64,000 bases of DNA from Jonesia quinghaiensis DSM 15701 (GTDB lineage: Bacteria; Actinomycetota; Actinomycetes; Actinomycetales; Cellulomonadaceae). How positions within the stretch are numbered: the first letter of the stretch is position 1; each line of letters begins with the position of its first letter. The stretch covers positions 1 to 64,000 of the forward strand of contig NZ_AUHN01000011.1 of assembly GCF_000423205.1 (NCBI RefSeq), given 5' to 3'. Of this stretch, positions 26,778 to 36,274 are shown in pieces. The notes under the pieces are model-generated. The model saw only the letters and a program-made list of their open reading frames with translations, was not told where the DNA came from and ran no database searches. Both the position numbers and the translations under genes were made by a program.

Positions 26778-29075
26778 ATGACTGAACGTGCCGCCGAGCA
26801 GCCCGATGTCCTTGTCACGCCCCCCAGTGCCGCCCCACTCGATGACGACCTTGCTGCGCACATCGCCGAGCACATAGCTGATATCCCCGAAATCGCCGCT
26901 GATGGCATTGAACCGTTGCCGGAGGGACGGTTCGTTGATCGGGAACTCAGTTGGCTAGCGTTCAACGAACGCGTGCTGAACCTCGCAGAAGACGAGCACG
27001 TGCCCCTGCTGGAACGTGTACGGTTCGCCGCAATCTTCGCCTCCAACCTTGACGAATACTTCATGGTTCGGGTGGCTGGGCTCAAACGCCGCATCGCAAC
27101 CGGTTTGGCCGTCACATCTGCCTCAGGGATGACACCGCGTCAAACACTTGATGCGATCTCCCAACGCACCGGCGAACTCATGGAACGCCACGCACGCCTA
27201 TTCCACAAAACACTTCAACCAGCCCTGGCTGAAGAAGGCATCACCATCGTGCGGTGGGAGGAACTCTCACCGCAAGAACAAGACCGCCTCCACAAGTTCT
27301 TCCGCAAACAAATCTTCCCCGTGCTCACGCCACTAGCCGTGGACCCAGCGCACCCATTCCCCTACATTTCAGGGTTGTCACTCAACCTTGCGGTGCTTTT
27401 ACGTAACCCCACAACCGACAAAGAACACTTCGCTCGCGTGAAGGTTCCGCCCCTTCTGCCCCGCTTCATTGCTGTTGACGCCAAGGGCCGCCCTTCAGCG
27501 CCTGACTCTCACACCGTGGAACCCACCTCGTTTGTGCCGCTAGAAGAGATCATCGCCCACCACCTGCACTACCTGTTCCCTGGCATGGACGTCATGGAAT
27601 ATCACACATTCCGGGTCACCCGAAACGAAGATGTCGAAGTCGAAGAAGACGACGCCGAGAACCTCCTCAAAGCAATGGAAAAGGAACTGCTGCGCCGCCG
27701 CTTCGGCCCGCCAGTGCGCCTCGAAGTCGCGAAAGGCATCACCGGGAGAATCCGAGAACTGCTGGTGCGTGAACTTCGCATCACCAACGACGAGGTATAC
27801 ATCCTCCAAGCGCCCCTAGACCTCACTGGTGTGAACCTTATTGCTGATCTGGACCGAGCTGACCTGCACTACCCAGCGTTTGTCCCCACTACCTCACGCC
27901 AACTCGCCGACGTCGAATCAGCGACCCCATCAGACATTTTCGGGGCCATCAAACGCCACGACGTGTTGCTGAACCACCCGTATGACTCGTTCTCCACCTC
28001 GGTGCAAAGCTTCCTCGAACAAGCAGCGTCAGACCCTCACGTCCTGGCAATCAAACAAACCCTGTATCGCACCTCGGGTGACTCCCCTATCGTGGACGCC
28101 CTCATCGACGCTGCGGAAGCCGGTAAACAAGTCCTTGCACTGGTCGAAATCAAGGCCCGCTTCGATGAACAAAACAACATTTCCTGGGCGCGCAAGCTCG
28201 AACGCGCTGGTGTGCACGTGGTATACGGCATTGTGGGACTGAAAACCCACTGCAAACTGTCCCTCGTCGTTCGCCAAGAAGCCGACGGACTACGCCGCTA
28301 CTGCCACATCGGTACGGGGAACTACAACCCCAAAACAGCGCGCGCCTACACCGACCTCGGGTTACTCACCTGCGATCCCGATGTCGGACAAGACCTCACC
28401 CGCCTGTTCAACCAACTCTCCGGGTACGCACCACAATCACGATTTCACCGCCTCCTCGTTGCCCCCCGCAGCGTCCGATCCGGCCTGATAGCCCGCATCG
28501 AACGTGAAACACTGGCAGCACAACAAGGGCAACCAGCCTGGATAAAAATGAAAGTCAACTCCATCGTTGACGAACAAACTATTGACGCCCTCTACCGGGC
28601 ATCCCAAGCCGGTGTGACCGTTGACCTCGTAGTACGCGGCATCTGCGCACTACGCCCAGGAGTACCAGGCCTCTCTGACAACATTCGTGTTCGCTCAATC
28701 CTTGGCCGCTACCTCGAACACTCCCGCATTTTTGCGTTCGCGAACTCCCTCGGTTCCGCACCAGGCTCAGAACACTCACTGCCCGGCTCCGTGCACATCC
28801 CCGGTTTGCCCGATGTCTTCATCGGGTCCGCTGACCTCATGCACCGCAACCTCACTCGCCGTGTTGAAGCACTCGTCTCCGTGTCCAACGAACGGCAAGT
28901 CAACGGCCTCATCCAACTCATCGACCGATCCATGGCCGACGACATCTCCTCATGGCACCTGCTATCCGACGACACCTGGGAGCGACGCCACCTCAACGAA
29001 GAAGGCACCCCCCTCAGCGACCTGCAACATGAACTCATTGCCCGACAACGTCAACGTTTGACTCTGGGACAATAA
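26778..29075 (+). CDS. ppk: Polyphosphate kinase 1
   Basis: This 765-residue enzyme reversibly makes polyphosphate from ATP. The N-terminal domain has [16 protein letters not shown] near 54-69. The head domain continues, and the catalytic domain contains [14 protein letters not shown] near 422-435. The autophosphorylated His is in [20 protein letters not shown] near 509, and the second conserved His in LEHSRIFAF near 646. Length and motifs are normal. The polar ~45-residue N terminus varies in this family. mutT1 follows after three bases, as in mycobacteria, so the two are one operon. Confidence 0.96.
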   Translation: MTERAAEQPDVLVTPPSAAPLDDDLAAHIAEHIADIPEIAADGIEPLPEGRFVDRELSWLAFNERVLNLAEDEHVPLLERVRFAAIFASNLDEYFMVRVAGLKRRIATGLAVTSASGMTPRQTLDAISQRTGELMERHARLFHKTLQPALAEEGITIVRWEELSPQEQDRLHKFFRKQIFPVLTPLAVDPAHPFPYISGLSLNLAVLLRNPTTDKEHFARVKVPPLLPRFIAVDAKGRPSAPDSHTVEPTSFVPLEEIIAHHLHYLFPGMDVMEYHTFRVTRNEDVEVEEDDAENLLKAMEKELLRRRFGPPVRLEVAKGITGRIRELLVRELRITNDEVYILQAPLDLTGVNLIADLDRADLHYPAFVPTTSRQLADVESATPSDIFGAIKRHDVLLNHPYDSFSTSVQSFLEQAASDPHVLAIKQTLYRTSGDSPIVDALIDAAEAGKQVLALVEIKARFDEQNNISWARKLERAGVHVVYGIVGLKTHCKLSLVVRQEADGLRRYCHIGTGNYNPKTARAYTDLGLLTCDPDVGQDLTRLFNQLSGYAPQSRFHRLLVAPRSVRSGLIARIERETLAAQQGQPAWIKMKVNSIVDEQTIDALYRASQAGVTVDLVVRGICALRPGVPGLSDNIRVRSILGRYLEHSRIFAFANSLGSAPGSEHSLPGSVHIPGLPDVFIGSADLMHRNLTRRVEALVSVSNERQVNGLIQLIDRSMADDISSWHLLSDDTWERRHLNEEGTPLSDLQHELIARQRQRLTLGQ

Positions 29076-29078
29076 AAC

Positions 29079-30170
29079 GTGCCCACTCCACGACGAACCC
29101 CGCACTCCAAAGTAACCGGCGGGAGAGTTCACGGCGCCCTAGGCGTAGCCGTAGAACCACGATCAACCGCGCCAGTCATCGAATGCGCAGGATCATTGAT
29201 CTGGCGTGAAAAAGAAGGAACCCTCCAGGTTCTCCTCATACACCGCCCCCGCTACGACGACTGGTCATGGCCAAAAGGGAAACGCGACCCCGGCGAAGCC
29301 CTGCCCTGCACCGCCGTACGCGAGGTGAAAGAAGAAACCGGCCGAGACATCGTGCTCGGCATCCCCCTGCCAGGGCTGCAATACATTACCCCCGAAGGGG
29401 ACCTCAAACGGGTCCACTACTGGGCTGGGCGAATCGTCAAAAAAGGCAACGGAGCGCTGGCCGCACGAGCACCCGTTGGTGACGTGGACAGCCGTGAAGT
29501 TGACGAATCAGCCTGGTTTCCCCTCAAAGAGGCCTATAAGAAACTCACCCGTGCCGCTGACCAAACGCCACTGCGAGCCCTAGAACAGGCACACACTGAG
29601 GGCCGGCTCCATTCACACGTGGTTGCAATCGCCCGGCACGGCAAGGCCTTAGCGCGCTCAGCATGGTTCGGTACTGAAGGTGACCGCCCACTGACGCCCT
29701 TAGGGTTTGGGCAATCCTGGGCGCTCGTGCCTGTGCTGTCCGCATTTGGGGTCACCAGCGTCGTCACCAGCCGCTGGGCACGATGCACGTTAACCATGCG
29801 CCCCTACGAAGAAGCTGCCCGGGTCAAAGCAAAAGAACTCGATAGCCTCACTGAAGCCAGCCACGAACGTGACCCAGAATCAGTGGTGAACGCAGTGCGG
29901 GAACTCCTCGAACACGAAGAACCCGCGGTTCTGTGTTCACACCGCCCCGTGTTGCCCACCCTGTTCGCGGCGATGGGTAAAGCCTCTGCAGACAAAAAGA
30001 TCGCCTCAGCATTCCCCAACAAGGACCCATACCTTGGCACCGGTGAGGTACTTATCGCCCACGTCGCAAACAACTTCCCTCACGACGATTCATCAAAACC
30101 AATTCGAGTACTCCGCACAACGGGGGCGCGGATCGTTGGAATTGAACGGGTACGGCCTGACGTCACCTAA
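29079..30170 (+). CDS. mutT1: MutT1-type Nudix hydrolase with histidine phosphatase domain
   Basis: A 363-residue two-domain protein. The Nudix domain carries GKRDPGEALPCTAVREVKEETG near 66-87, matching GX5EX7REUXEEXGU. The second domain begins with the RHG motif in AIARHGKA near 186 and resembles SixA-type phosphatases. Mycobacterial MutT1 has the same architecture and hydrolyses 8-oxo-(d)GTP and diadenosine polyphosphates, so nucleotide-pool cleaning is the likely role. The GTG start is three bases after the ppk stop. A convergent hairpin terminator follows. Confidence 0.9.
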   Translation: MPTPRRTPHSKVTGGRVHGALGVAVEPRSTAPVIECAGSLIWREKEGTLQVLLIHRPRYDDWSWPKGKRDPGEALPCTAVREVKEETGRDIVLGIPLPGLQYITPEGDLKRVHYWAGRIVKKGNGALAARAPVGDVDSREVDESAWFPLKEAYKKLTRAADQTPLRALEQAHTEGRLHSHVVAIARHGKALARSAWFGTEGDRPLTPLGFGQSWALVPVLSAFGVTSVVTSRWARCTLTMRPYEEAARVKAKELDSLTEASHERDPESVVNAVRELLEHEEPAVLCSHRPVLPTLFAAMGKASADKKIASAFPNKDPYLGTGEVLIAHVANNFPHDDSSKPIRVLRTTGARIVGIERVRPDVT

Positions 30171-30180
30171 ACGAACGAGT

Positions 30181-30206
30181 GCGGTCAGGGGTTAGCCCCT
30201 GACCGC
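30181..30206. terminator. Bidirectional terminator between mutT1 and second pit
   Basis: GCGGTCAGGGG (30181-30191) pairs perfectly with CCCCTGACCGC (30196-30206) around TTAG. It lies between convergent genes and can serve both; no long T-tract on either side. Confidence 0.65.
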
Positions 30207-30207
30207 G

Positions 30208-31212
30208 CTAGCCGAAAATAAGATGGAAAATGCCGTAGAAGGCGGCGGCAACAGTCGCTGCCGCTGGAAGAGTGAGAACCCACGCAATAGCGATCGACTT
30301 TGCAACACCCCACCGCACCGCAGATAGGCGGCGGGTCGCACCAACACCCATAATCGCGGTCGTGATGGTGTGCGTCGTAGACACGGGTGCGTGCAACACA
30401 AACGCGTTGAAATACAACACGATCGCCGAAACAGACTCCGCAACGAAACCACGTGCTGGGTCAAGCTCAATGATGCGCCTACCCAGGGTTCGCATAATGC
30501 GCCACCCACCCGAGTACGTACCTAACGAAATCGCTGCAGCAGCCGCAAGTTTTACCCACAATGGGATGCCCTCATCGGCACTAGCCCACCCCACGGTCAG
30601 TAGCGCCATATAAATGACACCCATCGTTTTTTGTGCATCTTGCAACCCATGACCTAAAGCCATCGCTGCTGCCGAGGCTGTCTGAGCGATACGGAAACGC
30701 CGCGTGGTCTTCGACGGAGAAGCCCGCCGGAAAATCCACAACACCGCGATCATGACGAAAAATGCGAGAGTGAACCCCACCAACGGGGACAAAAACATTG
30801 GCAGAACAACTTTTTCCACCACAGCGTCCCAGTGAACACCTGCGGAAGCAGCAACGCCAGCACCCACCAAACCACCAATCAACGCATGCGTTGATGACGA
30901 GGGTAAACCAAACCACCACGTGATGAGGTTCCAGGTAATGGCGCCAATCAGCCCGGCCATAATCACCAACAGGGCAAGATGATTATCAGAGCCCTGCAGG
31001 TCAACAATCTCATTAGCGATAGTCTCAGCGACTTCGGTCCCCAAAAGGGCCCCCACAAAGTTCATGACCGCCGCCAAAATCAGTGCAGCACGCGGGGTTA
31101 AAGCCCTCGTCGACACGGAGGTAGCAATAGCATTCGCAGCATCATGAAAACCGTTGGTGTAATCGAAGCTCAGGGCGAGCACCACCACAAGAACAACTAG
31201 AGCGAACTCCAC
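30208..31212 (-). CDS. pit: PiT family phosphate transporter (second copy)
   Basis: This 334-residue permease has the N-terminal signature FDYTNGFHDAANAIATSVST near 16-35. The repeat-2 counterpart GHGLQDAQKTMGVIYMAL is near 186-203, with about ten helices and no long polar tail. It lacks the ~95 extra residues of the PiT at 891-2186 and differs strongly in sequence, so the two are probably not functionally redundant. It follows the DUF47 gene by five bases. Such DUF47-PiT pairs in bacteria often act as low-affinity phosphate uptake systems. Confidence 0.93.
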   Translation of the reverse strand: MEFALVVLVVVLALSFDYTNGFHDAANAIATSVSTRALTPRAALILAAVMNFVGALLGTEVAETIANEIVDLQGSDNHLALLVIMAGLIGAITWNLITWWFGLPSSSTHALIGGLVGAGVAASAGVHWDAVVEKVVLPMFLSPLVGFTLAFFVMIAVLWIFRRASPSKTTRRFRIAQTASAAAMALGHGLQDAQKTMGVIYMALLTVGWASADEGIPLWVKLAAAAAISLGTYSGGWRIMRTLGRRIIELDPARGFVAESVSAIVLYFNAFVLHAPVSTTHTITTAIMGVGATRRLSAVRWGVAKSIAIAWVLTLPAAATVAAAFYGIFHLIFG

Positions 31213-31217
31213 GAGTC

Positions 31218-31838
31218 TCAGGACTCCTTGAGCGCGATAGTTTCCACCATGTTCGCGACCTTCTCAAACGCGTCAGCTGCGTGTTCCAAGGTTTCAACAA
31301 CCTCTTTCAGCTTCATCAACTGAATAGGGTCTTGCACCTCATCAAACATTTGCGCCAACAACTTACGATGCGCTTTGTCGGCTTGGTTCTCTAACCGGTT
31401 GATCTCTACCCAGTACTCCGACAGATCATTCATCTGGCGTAACCGAGGCATCGCCTCAGCTGTCAACTCAGAACACCGTTGAAGGATAGAAATCTGGTCA
31501 GACACTTTGCGTGGGATCTCTTCAAGTTTGTACAACACGATGAGATCTGCAGCTTCCTCCATGTAATCCATGCAGTCATCCAACGCAGATGCCAGCCCCG
31601 CAATGTCATCCCGGTCCAATGGGGTAACAAACGTGGAGTTCAACTGGCGCATGATTGTGTGCGCCACATCATCAGCGTTGCTTTCCGCTTCGCTGATTTT
31701 CTTCCCCAGTGCTTTACGGTCAGGCTTTGATGCCCCAAGGATTTCACCAAGGAGATTTGCACCGACAACAAGGTGCCCAGCAAGTTCGGCGAGTAGATCA
31801 AAAAACGATGTATCGCGCGGTGTGAAGCGCAGGCGCAC
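31218..31838 (-). CDS. DUF47/PhoU-like PiT accessory protein
   Basis: This 206-residue all-helical cytoplasmic protein matches the DUF47 (YkaA/PhoU-related) family. It has FDLLAELAGHLVVGANLLGEIL near 13-34, a conserved E-AESNADDVAHTIMRQL near 50-66, and DDIAGLASALDDCMDYMEEAADLIVLY near 78-104. Such proteins regulate the partner PiT permease. It is the first gene of the operon; a PHO-box-like repeat lies about 100-120 bases upstream. Confidence 0.88.
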   Translation of the reverse strand: MRLRFTPRDTSFFDLLAELAGHLVVGANLLGEILGASKPDRKALGKKISEAESNADDVAHTIMRQLNSTFVTPLDRDDIAGLASALDDCMDYMEEAADLIVLYKLEEIPRKVSDQISILQRCSELTAEAMPRLRQMNDLSEYWVEINRLENQADKAHRKLLAQMFDEVQDPIQLMKLKEVVETLEHAADAFEKVANMVETIALKES

Positions 31839-31939
31839 GGCAGACTCCGTTGAACAAAGAAAGATATGACGGGAGGGACAGTCACACAGGACATCCCTGA
31901 ATAAGATTAGGGCAGGATTTTCAATCCGTCACAGCCATC

Positions 31940-31961
31940 GGTCACACAAAGTTCACACACC
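31940..31961. promoter_or_regulatory. PHO-box-like direct repeat upstream of DUF47-pit operon
   Basis: GGTCACACAAA and GTTCACACACC are adjacent 11-bp units of the G(G/T)TCA type, the same arrangement as at 2249-2270 before the first pit. Shared PhoP control of both transport operons is inferred. Confidence 0.45.
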
Positions 31962-32059
31962 CGCTAACTCACAGGTGTAAATGGCGGATTTTCGGGCTTC
32001 ACCTCAGTGGGACACGCTCAACACCACACAACCCGCGCGGCGGAGCAAAGAAAAAGAAC

Positions 32060-32140
32060 GCCGGACCGGGAGCGCCTCTCGGCGCGAGGCCGCTCGAAGC
32101 GGCTGAAATTGGAGCCCGGGGCTACCGCAGCCCGACGTTC
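32060..32140. other. Cluster of GC-rich hairpins, possible structured RNA
   Basis: Three perfect hairpins lie in a row: GCGCC-TCTC-GGCGC (32072-32085), GCCGCT-CGA-AGCGGC (32089-32103) and CGGGGCT-ACCGC-AGCCCG (32117-32134). On the minus strand the last is reached first and the block ends in TTCTTTTTCTTT, a terminator-like tail. No convincing gene covers the segment. Orientation and identity are unknown. Confidence 0.35.
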
Positions 32141-32247
32141 GAAGGACCATGCTACCCACCCACTGCCACCCGGCGCCACCCCTAGAATGACGCATCGGGC
32201 ATGGGATAAATCACGCCACCACACTGGATCGCGTGCACTTGTGTCAC

Positions 32248-32910
32248 TTAATCAAGGCGACCCACACGGGCCAACGACGCAGCCTCGTCAAAGTCGTCCG
32301 CCAAATCTTGAGTACGCCGCGCTACCCGGACCAACTGGCGTGCTGTGGCCGTTCCAGTGTCCGACGCCCCCTGAAGGTCAGCATCATCGGCCTGCGACAC
32401 TGCCCCCAGCGACACAACCCGACAGAACGCCGATGCGCGCGATAGCGCAACATCGACAGCGCCGGTAAAAGCACCAGACAGCACAACATCAGCCAACGTC
32501 AACAAGTCACTCGGTGAGGGTGGATCAACCGCCCCCGCAATCGCGTGGGCGACATCGGCGACGTTACGCCCCTGCCGGTAATGCACGGCCATCAGGTCAG
32601 GGCTGTCTTTGACCCACTCACGCAACATGTACAACCGCCACAGTGCCCCCGGCAGCGTGTTCGCAGGAGAGTCAGACCACATGCCAGCCACTGCCTCAAT
32701 GCCTTCACGCTCTACCAGACGCACAAGACGGTCAATGACGTCTGGTGCGGCATCAGCGTGGGCCTGATCCACAATCGCCGCAGCAGTCATATGGGCAAGC
32801 TCGCCATATTCTGCCGGGTCATAACCCCCAGGGATGGCCGCAGCTTCACTGTGATCCATGCTCGCGGGACGCCTAGGGCGCCCCGCCGCAGGTAACCAAC
32901 GCTGCCCCAT
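32248..32910 (-). CDS. Conserved hypothetical protein downstream of msrB
   Basis: This 220-residue soluble protein appears mostly helical and rich in Ala and Asp. I recognise no catalytic motif. Residues around 70-110 (REGIEAVAGMWSDSPANTLPGALWRLYMLREW) look most conserved in character, and the C-terminal third repeats short helices. Its ATG follows the msrB stop codon immediately, so the genes are co-transcribed. The first ~18 residues are basic and could be excluded if the ATG at codon 18 is used. Confidence 0.65.
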   Translation of the reverse strand: MGQRWLPAAGRPRRPASMDHSEAAAIPGGYDPAEYGELAHMTAAAIVDQAHADAAPDVIDRLVRLVEREGIEAVAGMWSDSPANTLPGALWRLYMLREWVKDSPDLMAVHYRQGRNVADVAHAIAGAVDPPSPSDLLTLADVVLSGAFTGAVDVALSRASAFCRVVSLGAVSQADDADLQGASDTGTATARQLVRVARRTQDLADDFDEAASLARVGRLD

Positions 32911-33345
32911 TTAGGCCCCTTGACCGGGTGTCGTAGCAGCCTCAGCGTCATCAGGGATAAACCGCAAACTCACCGAGTTCATGCAATACCGCTGCCCTGT
33001 TGGAGTCCACGGAGCATCATCAAAAACATGCCCCAAGTGAGACCCACACGCAGCACACAGCACCTCAGTGCGCACCATCCCCATAGAAGCGTCTTCTCGC
33101 AGTTCAACAGCATCATTACTGGCTGGGTCAAAGAAACTTGGCCACCCACAATGAGCATCGAACTTCGTGGCCGCAGTAAACAACTGCGCATCACACCCGC
33201 GGCACACATATTTCCCGGTGCGGTCCTCATTAAGCAACGCCCCCGTGAAAGGCCGTTCAGTGCCCGCTTGCCGCAACACGGCAAACTCAACATCACTAAG
33301 TCGCGCTTTCCAATCCGCGTCGCTTCTGGAGATTCGGTAAGTCAT
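32911..33345 (-). CDS. msrB: Peptide-methionine (R)-S-oxide reductase
   Basis: This 144-residue enzyme repairs R-methionine sulfoxide in proteins. Zinc-binding pairs are CRGC near 48-51 and CAAC near 97-100; HCGWPSFF is near 65-72. The catalytic Cys is in RYCMNSVSLRF near 121. All family residues are present, including GHVFDDAPWTPTGQRYC. It is the first gene of a two-gene minus-strand unit. Confidence 0.95.
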   Translation of the reverse strand: MTYRISRSDADWKARLSDVEFAVLRQAGTERPFTGALLNEDRTGKYVCRGCDAQLFTAATKFDAHCGWPSFFDPASNDAVELREDASMGMVRTEVLCAACGSHLGHVFDDAPWTPTGQRYCMNSVSLRFIPDDAEAATTPGQGA

Positions 33346-33458
33346 CGGTAAACCCCTTCACCGGATGTCGTGGATGATGCGTCATGGAGACAACAAGCGT
33401 GCCACCATAGTTATGCCCGCTTGACTGTCTGCGCTGCACGAACAGGACTCACCATCTT

Positions 33459-34148
33459 ATGACTTTCCCCGACGATCTTCTCGAGCCCGTCGCAACACTC
33501 GAGCGCACGCACCTGATCATCCTGCTCGTTGCACTCGTTATCGCACTGAGCTGGCACCCGCTGTGGCGCACACTACGACACATCGTGACGATCGTCCACG
33601 AAGGTGGACACGCATTCATGGCACTCCTCGCAGGGCGAGAACTCTCCGGAATTCGCCTGCACTCAGACACCTCAGGGCTCACCGTCAGCCGAGGGAAACC
33701 ACGCGGATTCGGCATGATCCTCACCGCAGCTTCAGGCTACACCGCCCCCGCAGTAGTAGGTCTACTAGGAGCCTGGCTCGTATCACTGGGGTACACCATG
33801 ATCTGGGTGTGGGGTTTTGTCCTCGTCCTCGTCGCTATGCTCATGAAAATCCGCAACTGGTTCGGTGCGTGGGTACTCCTCGCTACCGGTGCCGTCATAG
33901 GCGCAGCAACCTGGTTCGGCCCACCAGAAATCCACGTATGGATCGGCACCCTCCTCGCCTCACTGCTCACCATCGGTTCAGTGCGGGCAGTCATCGAGCT
34001 AGGCCGTTCACGGGCCCGTGGGGCACGTTCAACCGACGCAGACATGCTCGGCCACATTACCTGGCTACCCGCACCACTGTGGGTTGCCGGGTTCTTCCTC
34101 ATCACCGTGGGCTGCACCGTGGCAGGTGTATGGCTACTCCTTGGCTGA
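33459..34148 (+). CDS. M50-like integral membrane metalloprotease
   Basis: A 229-residue membrane protein. HEGGH near residue 48 fits the HExxH zinc motif of M50 site-2-type proteases and sits at the end of a helix (TIVHEGGHAFMALLAG). About five to six hydrophobic segments follow. The second metal ligand region may be in the HITW or SGYTAPAV segments, but I cannot be certain. Related actinobacterial proteins are called M50 family peptidases of unknown substrate. It stands alone between msrB and the ugp cluster. Confidence 0.78.
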   Translation: MTFPDDLLEPVATLERTHLIILLVALVIALSWHPLWRTLRHIVTIVHEGGHAFMALLAGRELSGIRLHSDTSGLTVSRGKPRGFGMILTAASGYTAPAVVGLLGAWLVSLGYTMIWVWGFVLVLVAMLMKIRNWFGAWVLLATGAVIGAATWFGPPEIHVWIGTLLASLLTIGSVRAVIELGRSRARGARSTDADMLGHITWLPAPLWVAGFFLITVGCTVAGVWLLLG

Positions 34149-34324
34149 GGTAGCCGACACATGAAGCGACCGTGACGCAGTGAATACTCACCCTTTGTGA
34201 CGTGACGCGCTACGAAACACTTGGCTAACACTGCCCAAAAACAGCCCTGATCACTATTTTCACCCCGTTCTCGCACCCTAGTCTGTGGACGTAATCCCCT
34301 CCACAATTGGGAAGAGAAACGACG

Positions 34325-35317
34325 ATGGCAACCCCTGTCTTAGTAGACAGCACACCCGCGCCTGCCACGCCGGTCACCCTCACAGACACCAACCGGACCA
34401 CCCGGCCACCGTCTGAGGTCCGCCGGTCACCCGGTACATTCCGGTGGAGGCTCTGGCGTCAATACCTAGCATTCCTCCTGCTCGCCGGCCCCAACCTGGC
34501 GCTGCTGCTGATCTTTACCTACAAACCACTGATCGAGAGTTTCTACTACTCGACACTGCAATGGAACATCGGCTCCCCCACCGCACGATTTGTGGGATTC
34601 GACAACTACATTCAGTTCTTCACCAGCAGCAAAACCGCGCAGGTTGCAGGGAACACCCTCGTGTTCACCCTGGCCACTGTTGGCGGGGCACTTGTCCTTG
34701 GACTTGGCCTAGCGCTCCTGTTGAACCAGCGCATCCGCGGCCGCTCCATTGCACGGACCGTCGCATTCGCGCCGTACGTCCTGTCCGGCATCGCGGTCGG
34801 CATGTTGTGGCTTTACATCTTCGACCCACGCTACGGGCTACTGGGCACACTGCTCAGCGCCGTAGGGATCACCTCACCCGACTGGTACAACTCCTCACCC
34901 TGGGCGATGGTCATGCTCATCATCGTCTACCTGTGGAAACACCTCGGCTACGTGGCGCTCATTTACCTTGCTGGCCTACAAGGCATCAGCCAAGAAGTAC
35001 GAGACGCAGCAGCCCTCGACGGCGCAGGACGGTGGCGGACACTACGCTCCATCGTGCTCCCCCTGCTCGGGCCCACCACATTCTTCCTCCTCATCACCAC
35101 ACTGCTGGCGTCACTACAGTCATTCGACCTCATCCACGCCATGACCCAAGGCGGACCCCTCGGGTCCACCACCACACTGATGTACCAGATCTACCAAGAG
35201 AGCTTCGTCAACGGCCGGGCCGGGTACGCCTCAGCAGTAGCAACCGTGCTGTTCATTGTGCTCCTCGTGATCACGCTCATTCAGTTGAAGTTCGTTGAAA
35301 AGAAGGTGCACTACTGA
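34325..35317 (+). CDS. ugpA: ABC transporter permease, UgpA/MalF-like
   Basis: This 330-residue permease has six helices. The ABC-coupling EAA loop, EVRDAAALDGAGRWRTLRSIVLPLL, is near 222-246. I place the start at the ATG at 34325, preceded by GGGAAGAG, rather than at a TTG six codons earlier. It opens the cluster ugpA-ugpE-ugpB-ugpQ. The closing glycerophosphodiesterase gene suggests uptake of sn-glycerol 3-phosphate or glycerophosphodiesters rather than a sugar. The stop overlaps the next start by one base. Confidence 0.85.
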   Translation: MATPVLVDSTPAPATPVTLTDTNRTTRPPSEVRRSPGTFRWRLWRQYLAFLLLAGPNLALLLIFTYKPLIESFYYSTLQWNIGSPTARFVGFDNYIQFFTSSKTAQVAGNTLVFTLATVGGALVLGLGLALLLNQRIRGRSIARTVAFAPYVLSGIAVGMLWLYIFDPRYGLLGTLLSAVGITSPDWYNSSPWAMVMLIIVYLWKHLGYVALIYLAGLQGISQEVRDAAALDGAGRWRTLRSIVLPLLGPTTFFLLITTLLASLQSFDLIHAMTQGGPLGSTTTLMYQIYQESFVNGRAGYASAVATVLFIVLLVITLIQLKFVEKKVHY

Positions 35318-36195
35318 TGGCCGCGATCACCCAACCCGACCACCTCAACCTTCCGGTGCGTCAACAACGCCAACGTTTCACCTTGCTCGATGCCAGCAGC
35401 TACCTCACGCTCATCATCGCGGTACTCGTGATGGCGGTGCCCCTGGTCTGGATGTTCGCAGCCAGCATGAAACAACCCAGCGAACTCACCACCGTCCCCC
35501 TGCAATGGTTACCCCAAACCATCAACGCAGATAACTACGCAACCGTTGGTGACCGGCTACCACTAGGCAGGCTCTTCGCCAACTCACTCCTCCTGACGGC
35601 ACTAGGCGCAGGACTCAAAATCCTTCTCGGACTCACCTGCGCCTACGCGCTCGTGTTCCTGCCCTTCCCCTTCAAAAAAACCGTGTTCGCTATCGTGCTG
35701 TTCACCCTGCTCGTCCCCCAACAAATCACGATCATCCCCAACTACACGCTCGTGGCATCACTGGGGTGGCTCAACACCTACCAAGGCATCCTCATACCAG
35801 GACTAGCCAGCGCCTTCGGTACCTTCCTCTTCCGTCAACACTTCCTCACCGTGCCGGTATCAATCCTGGAAGCCGCACAACTAGACGGAGCAGGACACTG
35901 GCGCCGACTCTGGCGATTCGTTGTCCCCATGTCCTGGCCAACCATCTCAGCCGTAGCGCTCGTGTCGATCGTCGCGGAATGGAACGAATACCTCTGGCCA
36001 TTCCTCGTCATCGACAACGCCGACATGATGACCCTGCCACTGGGGCTCACCCTGCTCCAAGACATCGACGGCATGAACAACTGGGGCGTCCTCATGGCAG
36101 CGACCGTCCTGGTGACACTGCCCGTGCTCGTCATGTTCCTGATTTTGCAGCGCCGCCTCGTTGACGGACTCACCGCCGGTGCCGTCACCGGCTAG
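35317..36195 (+). CDS. ugpE: ABC transporter permease, UgpE/MalG-like
   Basis: This 292-residue second permease subunit has six helices. The EAA loop, ILEAAQLDGAGHWRRLWRFVVPM, is near 187-209. Its ATG shares one base with the ugpA stop (TGATG), so subunits are made in equal amounts. It pairs with UgpA to form the membrane channel. Confidence 0.87.
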   Translation: MAAITQPDHLNLPVRQQRQRFTLLDASSYLTLIIAVLVMAVPLVWMFAASMKQPSELTTVPLQWLPQTINADNYATVGDRLPLGRLFANSLLLTALGAGLKILLGLTCAYALVFLPFPFKKTVFAIVLFTLLVPQQITIIPNYTLVASLGWLNTYQGILIPGLASAFGTFLFRQHFLTVPVSILEAAQLDGAGHWRRLWRFVVPMSWPTISAVALVSIVAEWNEYLWPFLVIDNADMMTLPLGLTLLQDIDGMNNWGVLMAATVLVTLPVLVMFLILQRRLVDGLTAGAVTG

Positions 36196-36274
36196 GTGCA
36201 ACGCGCTGGCAAAAAACTTACCCATCCCCCGGCAGGCAACCGCCTGCCAACACCACCCCTAACAAGGAGAAACT

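Noticed and set aside
32007-32468. 153-codon plus-strand frame after the DUF47 gene
   Set aside because: Arg/Pro/His-rich translation, overlaps the end of the real minus-strand gene, and crosses a run of perfect hairpins.
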